A stretch of DNA of 15,494 nucleotides, from positions 1 to 15,494 of the forward strand of contig DATCKG010000073.1 in NCBI GenBank assembly GCA_036562385.1, read 5' to 3'. This DNA comes from DATCKG01 sp036562385 (GTDB lineage Bacteria > Bacillota > Sulfobacillia > Symbiobacteriales > Symbiobacteriaceae). Under the pieces are notes generated by a model, which saw only the letters and a program-made list of their open reading frames with translations, ran no database searches and was not told the origin of the DNA. Made by a program: the position numbers and the translations under genes. Numbering within the stretch: the first letter of the stretch is position 1; each line of letters opens with the position of its first letter. Of this stretch, positions 1 to 6,615 are shown one piece after another.

Positions 1-57
1 AGAGCGAACTGTCATGAAGTCGCGGCGACCCTTGCTTCCCGACGACCGGGGTCTTAC

Positions 58-95
58 AAAAACAGAACAGGCCCGGTGGATTTCCACCGAACCTG
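58..95 (-). terminator. Rho-independent terminator of lexA
   Basis: Read on the minus strand just after the lexA stop, a stem CAGG/CCTG plus CGGTGG/CCACCG (two-base internal loop, AAAT loop) is followed by TTCTGTTTTTG. This is a normal intrinsic terminator layout and fits lexA being a single-gene transcript. Confidence 0.7.
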
Positions 96-120
96 CCGGG
101 GTGCCGGAAAAGGCTTTCCA

Positions 121-741
121 TCAGTTGATCCGCCGGATCAGGCCCACCACCTTGCCGAGGATCTGCACGTCCTTCACGATGATGGGGTCCATGAACCGGT
201 TCTCAGGCTGCAGGCGGATGTGGTCATTTTCCCGGTAGAAGCGCTTGACCGTCGCCTCATCTTCGATCAGGGCCACCACGATATCGCCGTTGTTGGCGTC
301 CTGTTGCCGCCGCACCAGCACGTAATCCCCGTCCAGGATGCCCGCTTCGATCATGGAGTCGCCCCGAACGACCAGAAAGAAAAGCTCCGAAGGATCGGTA
401 CTGACGAAGTCCGCCGCCAGCGGGAAGTGATCCTCTACATTCTCGTAGGCGAGGATCGGCTGGCCGGCCGTCACCCGGCCAACCACCGGGACGTGCACCA
501 CATGCTTCCGCGGCACGCCGTCCGGCTCGTCCAACACCTCAATCGCGCGGGGCTTGGTGGGGTCGCGCCGGATATAACCCTTCTGCTCTAACCGGGCAAT
601 ATGACCGTGCACCGTGGAACTGGAACTTAACCCGATCGCCTCACCGATCTCCCGCACTGAGGGGGGATACCCTTTGCGACGGATCTCATCCTTGATAAAC
701 TGCAGCACCTGACGTTGACGTTCGGTGAGCCCGTCCCGCAT
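121..741 (-). CDS. lexA: LexA SOS repressor
   Basis: A 206-residue LexA, normal length for the family. It represses the SOS regulon and is inactivated by RecA-stimulated self-cleavage. Residues 1-70 form the winged helix DNA-binding domain (PPSVREIGEAIGLSS, then SSTVHGHIARLEQKGYI). The cleavage bond is Ala92-Gly93 in the VTAGQP context. The catalytic dyad is Ser129 (RGDSM) and Lys166 (EATVKRF) in the S24 peptidase domain. The ATG at 741 is chosen because AGGAGGTG lies at 749-756 on the same strand; the longer upstream reading frame has no family similarity. A promoter with a LexA box over its -35 lies upstream, so the gene should be autoregulated. It is divergent from a yneA-like gene, as in Bacillus. 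Identification is firm. Confidence 0.97.
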   Translation of the reverse strand: MRDGLTERQRQVLQFIKDEIRRKGYPPSVREIGEAIGLSSSSTVHGHIARLEQKGYIRRDPTKPRAIEVLDEPDGVPRKHVVHVPVVGRVTAGQPILAYENVEDHFPLAADFVSTDPSELFFLVVRGDSMIEAGILDGDYVLVRRQQDANNGDIVVALIEDEATVKRFYRENDHIRLQPENRFMDPIIVKDVQILGKVVGLIRRIN

Positions 742-805
742 GCACCGGCACCTCCTGTGCGACTTTGCGAGACCAAACGCCCCGCCCCTGCTAAATACTG
801 TCTCG

Positions 806-834
806 ATTATAGCATAGCAGGGGCCGCATGCAAA
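806..834 (-). promoter_or_regulatory. lexA promoter
   Basis: On the minus strand, TTTGCA (829-834) and a perfect TATAAT (806-811) are separated by 17 bp. This is a vegetative sigma-A type promoter for lexA, with a leader of nearly 60 nt. A LexA box (831-844) overlaps the -35, consistent with autorepression. Confidence 0.75.
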
Positions 835-844
835 CACTTGTTCG
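831..844 (-). promoter_or_regulatory. LexA box 1 (lexA operator)
   Basis: The minus strand reads CGAACAAGTGTTTG. It fits the Bacillus LexA/DinR consensus CGAACRNRYGTTYC at 13 of 14 positions. It overlaps the -35 of the lexA promoter. Confidence 0.8.
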
Positions 845-863
845 AGAAATTTCGCCCAAACCG

Positions 864-892
864 TTGACCCGAACAGATATTCGTGATATGAT
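864..892 (+). promoter_or_regulatory. Promoter of the yneA-like SOS operon
   Basis: TTGACC (864-869) and TATGAT (887-892) are separated by 17 bp, a strong sigma-A type promoter pointing to the LysM gene at 941. One LexA-box match lies in the spacer and another just after the -10, so it should be tightly repressed outside SOS conditions. Confidence 0.75.
870..883 (+). promoter_or_regulatory. LexA box 2 (weaker match)
   Basis: CGAACAGATATTCG fits CGAACRNRYGTTYC at 12 of 14 positions, with A for the first G of the second half-site. It fills the spacer between -35 and -10 of the plus-strand promoter. Its position supports function, but the sequence is less canonical than boxes 1 and 3. Confidence 0.55.
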
Positions 893-897
893 GGGTC

Positions 898-911
898 CGA
901 ACAAGCGTTTG
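898..911 (+). promoter_or_regulatory. LexA box 3 (yneA operator)
   Basis: CGAACAAGCGTTTG fits the Bacillus LexA consensus at 13 of 14 positions. It lies immediately downstream of the -10 at the expected transcription start of the LysM gene, a classic repressor position. Confidence 0.8.
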
Positions 912-940
912 GTGACACCAGCAACCAAAGGGGGATAGGC

Positions 941-1282
941 ATGGAGGCAGTGCGCCAGCCGGTGCTGGCCGGAGGCCGGCACAGGACGCGCCGCCGGCGG
1001 CGCCTTCGGGCCCGGGCGCGGCGGCTCCTGACGGTTCTGCTGCTGGCAGCCGCCCTGGTTACGGTGCCGCGGGTCGTGTCGACCCTCAGCAGCACCCCCG
1101 AGGTCCCCGCCATCATCCATGTGGTGGCAGAGGGGGAAACCCTGTGGGAGATCGCGGACCGGTACACCGACGGTCAGGATCTGCGTCAGGTGGTGGCCGC
1201 CATCCAGAAATACAACGGACTGACCAGCCCGGTGATCCGGCCGGGTCAGGTGCTGGAGATTCCCCCCAGCCTTCATCGGTGA
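941..1282 (+). CDS. yneA: YneA-like SOS division inhibitor, LysM protein
   Basis: A 113-residue protein with an Arg-rich cytoplasmic start (residues 13-28), one membrane segment (about 29-46) and a LysM peptidoglycan-binding domain (about 59-107: VVAEGETLWEIADRY, then IRPGQVLEIP). This is the architecture of Bacillus YneA, a membrane-anchored LysM protein that blocks division during SOS. The position supports this: it is divergent from lexA with LexA boxes in its promoter. The start at 941 is preceded by AAAGGGGG (927-934). YneA proteins diverge strongly in sequence, so the assignment rests on architecture plus location; it could otherwise be a generic LysM cell-wall protein. A second gene follows after 20 nt and is probably co-transcribed. 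Confidence 0.8.
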   Translation: MEAVRQPVLAGGRHRTRRRRRLRARARRLLTVLLLAAALVTVPRVVSTLSSTPEVPAIIHVVAEGETLWEIADRYTDGQDLRQVVAAIQKYNGLTSPVIRPGQVLEIPPSLHR

Positions 1283-1302
1283 GCACGAAGGAGGGACGCC
1301 CC

Positions 1303-1650
1303 GTGGAGAGGGTCTTGCAGCCTGTGATGGTATCCAGCACGGTGCAAACGTCCCTGCCGCCCGACATGCTGCGGCAGTTTGAGCGCCTCCGGTCCCGGTA
1401 CGCGAAGGCCCTGGCCGCCGCTCAGGCAGGCGACTACGCCCGGGCGCGGGAACTTCGGACCCTTTCCCGCCTGATCGGCCGTCTTCTCGCCCGGGAAGCC
1501 CGCAAGAGCCCCCAAGAACGGGGCGGCCTCCGGATGCTGGACCTTTCCCTGGCAGTGGACCGGTACTTCCCGGAACTGCGGGGCTGGACTCAGTATGAGC
1601 TGCACCAGCAGTACCGGGAGCGGCTCCGGCAGCAAGGCTGGGCCTCCTGA
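1303..1650 (+). CDS. Unrecognised helical protein, probable SOS operon member
   Basis: A 115-residue protein that I do not recognise. The GTG start at 1303 is chosen because GAAGGAGGG (1288-1294) precedes it; longer in-frame extensions would run inside the yneA-like gene. It looks soluble and mostly helical, with many Arg, Leu and Ala residues and no signal peptide, membrane segment or cysteines. The middle (about residues 24-70) could form a helical hairpin, and the end is tyrosine-rich (WTQYELHQQYRERL). It begins 20 nt after the LysM gene with no terminator between, so it should share the LexA-controlled promoter; a terminator at 1678 closes the unit. In Bacillus the genes after yneA are yneB (a resolvase) and ynzC (DUF896); this protein resembles neither. 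Confidence 0.75.
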   Translation: MERVLQPVMVSSTVQTSLPPDMLRQFERLRSRYAKALAAAQAGDYARARELRTLSRLIGRLLAREARKSPQERGGLRMLDLSLAVDRYFPELRGWTQYELHQQYRERLRQQGWAS

Positions 1651-1677
1651 AGCATACACGGCTTGGAAACCAACAGA

Positions 1678-1709
1678 GCCCGCACCGGGCGGTCCCGGTG
1701 CGGGCTTTT
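1678..1709 (+). terminator. Rho-independent terminator of the SOS operon
   Basis: A perfect 12-bp stem, GCCCGCACCGGG/CCCGGTGCGGGC, with loop CGGT, is followed by TTTT. It lies 27 nt after the preceding stop codon. Confidence 0.85.
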
Positions 1710-1714
1710 CGCGT

Positions 1715-1762
1715 GGGTGAGGCGGGCGCCTGTCGCCTTCCGGTGGCGCCAGGCGCTCACCC
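1715..1762. repeat. Long imperfect hairpin between operons
   Basis: GGGTGA pairs with TCACCC, then after a 5-nt bulge GCGCCTG pairs with CAGGCGC, then past one mismatch CGCC pairs with GGCG around a 7-nt loop. No T-run follows on either strand, so it is not a standard intrinsic terminator. It lies between the SOS-operon terminator and the res promoter. Confidence 0.5.
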
Positions 1763-1778
1763 TAGGGAGCAAACGGGG

Positions 1779-1809
1779 TTGACCCCTTCCCGATCCGTGC
1801 TGGTACAAT
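1779..1809 (+). promoter_or_regulatory. Candidate res operon promoter
   Basis: TTGACC (1779-1784) and TACAAT (1804-1809) are separated by 19 bp. The long spacer is offset by a TG at 1801-1802, giving an extended -10 (TGGTACAAT). It points to the resA-like gene about 90 bp downstream. Confidence 0.5.
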
Positions 1810-1901
1810 GAGAGCATCGATTACCAATATTCCCATTTCCGCCACCGATTGACATACACAACGACCGCCGGCTAGCCATCGGTACCGAAGAGGTGAGGGG
1901 C

Positions 1902-2558
1902 GTGACATGTCCGCAGTGCAACACCAGCGCGCTCCCCCGGGCCCGCTACTGCCACCAGTGCGGTCGGGAGCTGCAAACCGGCGTGCGACCGCCCTTTCCT
2001 CCCTGGAAGCGCCGCACCATGGCGCTGCTTCTCGGGCTGGCCAGCCTGCTGGCGCTGGGGCTGCTGCTGATCCCCCGGGACGGAAGCGGCAGACTGCAGG
2101 TGGGCGATCGGGCGCCGGATTTCGACCTGGTCTCCCTCACCGGGGACCGGGTGCGGATGGCGAATCTGGAAGGCAAACCCCTGATCCTGAACTTCTGGGC
2201 CACCTGGTGCGGTCCCTGTCGCCGGGAGATGCCGGCCCTGGCGGACGTCTACCGCCGCTACCGCGATCAAGGGTTGGAGCTTTTCGCCATCAACGTAGGC
2301 GAATCGCCTGTGGCCGTGGAACAATTTCTGCGGCAGGTCGGTGTGGAGGTGCCGGTGCTGCTGGACCGCGATGATCAGGCCCAGGAGGCGTACCGCATTC
2401 TCCCGCTGCCCACCACCTTCTTCATTGACCGGTCCGGCATCATCCGGGCTATTTACACGCAGCAGATGAGCGGGCTGCAGATCGAGGCGGAGGTGCTCCG
2501 CCTGCTGAGCGTCGACGCCACGGAAGGAGAATCGACGTGGAATCTGCCAACCTCCTGA
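1902..2558 (+). CDS. resA: ResA-like thioredoxin with N-terminal zinc ribbon
   Basis: A membrane-anchored thiol-disulfide oxidoreductase that reduces apocytochrome c haem-site cysteines on the outer face of the membrane. With the GTG at 1902 it is 218 residues. Two pairs, CPQC (3-6) and CHQC (17-20), form a predicted zinc ribbon. A membrane segment spans about 40-57, and a TlpA/ResA thioredoxin domain spans about 65-205 with WCGPC (Cys103, Cys106) and cis-Pro170 (PLPTTF). Standard ResA lacks the zinc ribbon. The 1902 start is preferred because AGGTGA (1891-1896) sits at good spacing; the in-frame GTG at 1893 would add three residues but overlaps that site. The end overlaps ccdA by 22 nt. A TlpA-like role is possible, but the ccdA-resB-resC context favours ResA. 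Confidence 0.88.
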   Translation: MTCPQCNTSALPRARYCHQCGRELQTGVRPPFPPWKRRTMALLLGLASLLALGLLLIPRDGSGRLQVGDRAPDFDLVSLTGDRVRMANLEGKPLILNFWATWCGPCRREMPALADVYRRYRDQGLELFAINVGESPVAVEQFLRQVGVEVPVLLDRDDQAQEAYRILPLPTTFFIDRSGIIRAIYTQQMSGLQIEAEVLRLLSVDATEGESTWNLPTS

Positions 2559-3253
2559 TCGCCCTGGCTACGGCTTTCGGTGCAGGGGTGCTTTCCTTTC
2601 TGACCCCCTGCTGCCTGCCCATCTACCCGGCTTTTCTCAGCTACGTCACAGGCGTTTCGATCCAGGACCTGCACGCCGGCAGCGTCGAGGTCCGCCGCCG
2701 GGTACTGGCCCACAGCCTTGCCTTTTTCGCCGGCTTCAGCACCATCTACGTTGCCATGGGCCTGGCCGCCAGCGCCCTGGGGACCTTCTTTGCCGCCAAC
2801 CGGGACTGGCTGCCGGTGGCCGGGGGACTCTGGGTCACCCTCATGGGCCTTACCCTGCTGGGGGTCGTGAAGATTCCGTTTCTGATGCGGGAGCGGCGGA
2901 TCCAGCTGGCCCGGAGGCCTGAGGGCTACTTCGGCACCGTGCTGGTGGGGCTGGCCTACGCGGCCGGATGGACCCCCTGCGTCGGGCCCATCCTGGGAGC
3001 GGTCATCACCCTGGCTGCGATCCAACCTGGGCGGGGCGGCCTCCTGCTGCTGGCCTACTCCGTCGGGTTTGCGGTTCCCTTCGTCCTGCTGGCCTACGCG
3101 CTGGGTTCCGCCCGGGCCCTTGCCCGGTACGCACCGCTGGTGGAACGGGTAGGCGGCGGGCTGATGGTGGTCACCGGTCTTCTGCTGGCCACCGGGTATT
3201 GGCAGCGGCTCAGCGCCTGGTTCAGTGCCATCACGACGTTTCGGGGATTCTGA
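2537..3253 (+). CDS. ccdA: CcdA, thiol-reductant membrane transporter
   Basis: A 238-residue polytopic membrane protein of the CcdA/DsbD-transmembrane family. It passes electrons from cytoplasmic thioredoxin across the membrane to ResA. About six hydrophobic segments are visible. The two redox cysteine motifs of the family are present: FLTPCCLPIYP (Cys25, with an adjacent Cys26) and WTPCVGP (Cys148). Length is typical. It starts at GTG 2537 inside the end of resA, with GGAAGGAG at 2522-2529, which implies translational coupling. Context with resA, resB and resC makes the role in System II cytochrome c biogenesis very likely. Confidence 0.93.
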   Translation: MESANLLIALATAFGAGVLSFLTPCCLPIYPAFLSYVTGVSIQDLHAGSVEVRRRVLAHSLAFFAGFSTIYVAMGLAASALGTFFAANRDWLPVAGGLWVTLMGLTLLGVVKIPFLMRERRIQLARRPEGYFGTVLVGLAYAAGWTPCVGPILGAVITLAAIQPGRGGLLLLAYSVGFAVPFVLLAYALGSARALARYAPLVERVGGGLMVVTGLLLATGYWQRLSAWFSAITTFRGF

Positions 3254-3267
3254 GCAAGCGGGGGGAG

Positions 3268-4755
3268 ATGGCCTTGTCCGCCGAGACGGCCTGCGCCGCA
3301 TGCGGGCGGATGGGACCCGCCGGCAGCCAGTACTGTCCCTGGTGCGGGTGGGCCCTGTCCGGCCAGCAGCCCCACCGGCGTGCAGCAGAGGACGGCTGGG
3401 GCCGCTTCCTGGAGCGCTGCTGGGCGTTTTTCGCGTCCACCCGGGTGGGGGCCGCGCTGTTGATCCTGCTGGCCCTGGCCTCCGTGGTGGGTTCGCTGGT
3501 GGAACAGGAAGGTACCTACCCCGACTGGCGTCCCCCGGAACTTTATTACCCGGACCGCTACGGACCTTTCTGGGGCCCCTTGCTCATGAAGCTGGGGATC
3601 ACCCACACGTACACCTCCGTCTGGTACATCGCCCTGGTCCTTCTGCTGGTGATCAGCCTGATCGTCGCGTCGCTGCACCGGCTGATTCCCCTGCACAGAT
3701 CCCTCCGGAATCCCCGGGTGTGGAAGCTGCCCCACTTTCTGCGCCGGCAGGACGTGGTGGCAGAGGTCACCGGGGACCTGGAAAGCTTGTCCGCCCGGCT
3801 GCGCCGCCGGGGCTACCGGGTCCTCAGGGACCGGGAGTGCCTCTATGCGGACAAGGGCCGCATCAGCCGGTACGGTCCTTACGTGATCCACGCGGGCCTG
3901 CTCATCATCTGCTTCGCCGCGTTTGCCAAGGCCATTCCGGGCTGGGATGAAAGCCGGGACGTCTGGGTGCCGGACGGACACACGGTGATGGTTCCGGGCA
4001 CCGATTTTGCCATCACGAACCACGGATTCACCATGGAGCTGTACCCAAACGGAATGCCGTCCCGCTACGCCACCGATGCGGCCATCGTGGTGGACGGGCA
4101 GGAGGTGCTCCGGCAGACCATCGAAGTGAACCGGCCGCTTTCCTACGGCGGCTGGGAGATTTACCAGGCCTCCTGGCGGGAGGAGCCCGGCACGGTGCAC
4201 ATCCACGTCCTTGCCGAGGGAATGGACCGGCCCCTGGCAACCCTGGCGGTGGACTTGAGGCAACCGGAGAAGCAGTACCCCGTCACCGACCGGCTCTCCA
4301 TGGAGATCGTGGCCTATTACCACGACTTTGCCCTGGATCCGGAGACCGGCGAGCCGGTCAACGCCAGCTATGAGGTGCGGAACCCCGCCTTGCTGGTCCA
4401 GTTTGTCGACCACAGCCTGGGGAAGGTGGTGGGGCGGGCGGGGCTGCTGGTCTTCAGCAGGGAGGAGCCGCTCCATGAGGGACCGCTGAAGCTCGCGGTG
4501 GACCGGGTGGACATCCGCCGCTACTCCGCCCTGAAACTGGCCCGGGACCGGACGGTGCCCTACATGTACGCCGGGCTGGCGGTCATGATGGCCGGCATGA
4601 TCCTGACGTTCTACTTCCACCACTGGCAAGTGTGGGTCCGGGAAGAGGACGGGCGCCTGCTGGTGGGCGCTCGGGCATACCGGAACAAGTTCGGGCTCCG
4701 GCGGGAACTGGCCCGTCTGTTGGACAAGCGTGAGGGGGAGGGGGGTCCCGCGTGA
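3268..4755 (+). CDS. resB: ResB cytochrome c synthetase subunit with zinc ribbon
   Basis: A 495-residue ResB/Ccs1 protein, which with ResC exports haem and attaches it to apocytochrome c (System II). Residues 1-30 contain CAAC (9-12) and CPWC (23-26), a predicted cytoplasmic zinc ribbon not usual in ResB. Four membrane segments follow the ResB pattern: about 58-78, 118-137, 203-222 and 428-450. A large extracytoplasmic domain lies between the third and fourth, and includes the family-like NRPLSYGGWEIYQASW stretch. The ATG at 3268 directly abuts GGGGGAG with no spacing; an in-frame TTG at 3274 has better spacing and may be the true start (493 residues). It follows ccdA by 14 nt and overlaps resC by 4 nt. 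Confidence 0.92.
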   Translation: MALSAETACAACGRMGPAGSQYCPWCGWALSGQQPHRRAAEDGWGRFLERCWAFFASTRVGAALLILLALASVVGSLVEQEGTYPDWRPPELYYPDRYGPFWGPLLMKLGITHTYTSVWYIALVLLLVISLIVASLHRLIPLHRSLRNPRVWKLPHFLRRQDVVAEVTGDLESLSARLRRRGYRVLRDRECLYADKGRISRYGPYVIHAGLLIICFAAFAKAIPGWDESRDVWVPDGHTVMVPGTDFAITNHGFTMELYPNGMPSRYATDAAIVVDGQEVLRQTIEVNRPLSYGGWEIYQASWREEPGTVHIHVLAEGMDRPLATLAVDLRQPEKQYPVTDRLSMEIVAYYHDFALDPETGEPVNASYEVRNPALLVQFVDHSLGKVVGRAGLLVFSREEPLHEGPLKLAVDRVDIRRYSALKLARDRTVPYMYAGLAVMMAGMILTFYFHHWQVWVREEDGRLLVGARAYRNKFGLRRELARLLDKREGEGGPA

Positions 4756-6011
4756 TCCCTGTGGTTCCGTGGTTGGTAACCGCCGCCCAGTGGCTTCTGG
4801 GCGGGGCGTTTCTGTCCTACCTGGTGGCCACCTGGCTCTCCATCGCGGGGTACCTGGGTCACCGTCTCTCCGGCGGTACCGCTTTCACCCGCACCGCCGG
4901 CAGGGCTCAGGTCTTTCAGGCGCTGGGGCTGATCCTGCACGGATTGGCCATCCTGGCCCGCTGGCAGGGCGCCGGCCACTGGCCCACCTCCAACATGTAC
5001 GAGTTCATCGGGTTCCTGGCGTACTCCAGCATGCTGGCCTGCTTCATCTTGCAGCGCATCTACCACGCTCCGGTGCTGGGCGCCGCGGTGGGTCCCGTCG
5101 GCATCTTCCTCATGGCCTACTCCTACGTCTTTCCGCCGAAGGTGGCTCCCCTGGTGCCGGCCCTCAAGAGCATCTGGCTGCCCCTGCACGTCAGCCTGGC
5201 CGCCCTGGGAGAAGGGTTCTTTGCGGTAGCCTTCGGCGCCGCCCTTCTGTACCTGCTGCGGATGCGGGGGCTGGAACTGACGGAGCTTTCCGGCGCCGGA
5301 GCCGCAGCCGGTGCGGTCACCGCCCGGCGGGACTGGGAGTCCGTTTGGGGGCAGCGGGGGCTGGAACTGCTCTTTTACGGCATCCTGACGATGGTGGGGT
5401 TCGTCATCTTGGCCCTGCCCCTGCGGCACTGGGTAGGGACGGAGTGGGTCTTCACCACCGCCACCTACCACCTGCCTCCCATCATCGGACCGTCGGTGGA
5501 TCCGCCAGGCAGCAAGGGCACCCTTCTGGGGTTCATCCCCATTCCGCTGGTGGCGGCGCCGCCGCCTTTCCGGGGGAAACACCTCAACACCCTGCTCTTC
5601 TCCCTGGTGGTGGGAGGTCTGCTCTACGGCCTGATCCGGCGGTTTGTGGCCCAGGGGCCCATCAGCGATTATCTGGCCCGCCGTGTCGGGGGCGATCCGG
5701 AGCTCTTGGACGAGATCAGCTACCGCGCCGTGGCCATCGGCTATCCGATCTTCACCCTCGGGGCGCTGGTCTTCGCCATGTTTTGGGCCAAGGAAGCCTG
5801 GAGCCGCTACTGGTCCTGGGATCCCAAGGAGACCTGGGCCCTGATCGCCTGGCTGGTCTACTCCGCCTACCTGCACCTGCGGATCAGCCGCGGATGGGAG
5901 GGGCGGCGTTCGGCCTGGGTGGCGGTACTGGGCTTCGGTGTAATCCTCTTCACGCTGGTGGGGGTGAACCTGCTGATCGTCGGCCTCCACAGCTACGCAG
6001 GCGGTGACTGA
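4752..6011 (+). CDS. resC: ResC/CcsA haem-handling cytochrome c assembly protein
   Basis: A 419-residue polytopic membrane protein of the CcsA/CcmC/CcmF haem-handling family, partner of ResB. The tryptophan-rich haem-binding WWD motif is present at residues 350-362 (WSRYWSWDPKETW). Candidate haem-ligand histidines are His63, His146 and His413 (GLHSY near the end). It starts at GTG 4752 in a GTGA overlap with the resB stop, so translation is probably coupled. Residues about 228-280 form a Pro/Gly-rich, poorly hydrophobic stretch between membrane segments that looks longer than in typical family members. A terminator follows at 6028, ending the operon. Confidence 0.93.
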   Translation: MIPVVPWLVTAAQWLLGGAFLSYLVATWLSIAGYLGHRLSGGTAFTRTAGRAQVFQALGLILHGLAILARWQGAGHWPTSNMYEFIGFLAYSSMLACFILQRIYHAPVLGAAVGPVGIFLMAYSYVFPPKVAPLVPALKSIWLPLHVSLAALGEGFFAVAFGAALLYLLRMRGLELTELSGAGAAAGAVTARRDWESVWGQRGLELLFYGILTMVGFVILALPLRHWVGTEWVFTTATYHLPPIIGPSVDPPGSKGTLLGFIPIPLVAAPPPFRGKHLNTLLFSLVVGGLLYGLIRRFVAQGPISDYLARRVGGDPELLDEISYRAVAIGYPIFTLGALVFAMFWAKEAWSRYWSWDPKETWALIAWLVYSAYLHLRISRGWEGRRSAWVAVLGFGVILFTLVGVNLLIVGLHSYAGGD

Positions 6012-6027
6012 GCGCATCGCATCCGAA

Positions 6028-6073
6028 CGGGCTCTGTCTTTTCCCATGGGAAAGACGGAGCCCGCGGCGTTTT
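6028..6073 (+). terminator. Rho-independent terminator of the res operon
   Basis: A long stem of up to 17 bp pairs CGGGCTC with GAGCCCG and then, past a T-G wobble, GTCTTTTCC with GGAAAGAC, around a short CAT-containing loop. GCGGCG and then TTTT follow. It sits 16 nt after the resC stop. The T-run is short and offset from the stem, so efficiency is uncertain. Confidence 0.65.
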
Positions 6074-6125
6074 CCCGCCGCATAGTGCCTTTCCAGGCGG
6101 ACAGACTACTGCCGGAGGTGTCCGG

Positions 6126-6602
6126 ATGGCCAACGTCAAGACGGGAACCACGCAGCAGTCCCAGCAGGCGGCCTACCAGCAGGTGGTCCGCAAGGCCGAG
6201 CCCAAACCGCCCCGGCTCCGAAATGCCATCGCCGCCTTTGTGACCGGAGGCCTCGTCTGCGTGCTGGGAGAAGGGCTGACCGACTTCTGGGAAGCGGTCC
6301 TCGGCGTCTCCCACAAGCGAGCCGGGGACGCGGCGGTGGTGACGCTGATCTTCCTAAGCGCCCTGCTGACCGGCCTGGGCTACTTCGACAAGCTGGCCCG
6401 CTTTGCCGGCGCCGGTCTGACGGTGCCGGTCACCGGCTTCGCCAACGCCATGACCTCCTGCGCCGTGGAGTTCCGGCGGGAAGGGCTGGTCTTCGGCGTG
6501 GGCGGGCGCATGTTCCAGCTGGCGGGGGCGGTCATCGTCTTCGGGGTGGTCACCGCCTTTGTGGTAGGCATCTTCATCTCCCTGGTTCAGATGATGCGAT
6601 AA
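6126..6602 (+). CDS. spoVAC: Stage V sporulation protein AC
   Basis: A 158-residue membrane protein, the SpoVAC component of the spore inner-membrane channel that moves Ca-dipicolinic acid into the forespore and out on germination; SpoVAC is regarded as the mechanosensitive pore. A polar 30-residue start is followed by hydrophobic segments (about 33-50, 70-86, 93-110 and 127-153). The family motif FAGAGLTVPVTGFANA lies at 93-108 and recurs in the SpoVAEb-like protein of this operon. The ATG at 6126 has GGAGGTG at 6114-6120, inside a small CCGGA/TCCGG hairpin. First gene of the spoVA operon; 13 nt separate it from spoVAD. Confidence 0.95.
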   Translation: MANVKTGTTQQSQQAAYQQVVRKAEPKPPRLRNAIAAFVTGGLVCVLGEGLTDFWEAVLGVSHKRAGDAAVVTLIFLSALLTGLGYFDKLARFAGAGLTVPVTGFANAMTSCAVEFRREGLVFGVGGRMFQLAGAVIVFGVVTAFVVGIFISLVQMMR

Positions 6603-6615
6603 GGGGAGAGAGGAC

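Noticed and set aside
742..1167. Longer N-terminal extension of the lexA frame
   Set aside because: It lacks LexA similarity, crosses the promoter and operators, and the strong ribosome site sits at 749-756.
6080..6108. Sigma-G-like promoter GCATA-N17-CAGACTA before spoVAC
   Set aside because: The -35 and -10 fit fairly well, but the implied transcript start would fall on the ribosome site, so the leader is too short. A sporulation promoter is expected here but not shown.
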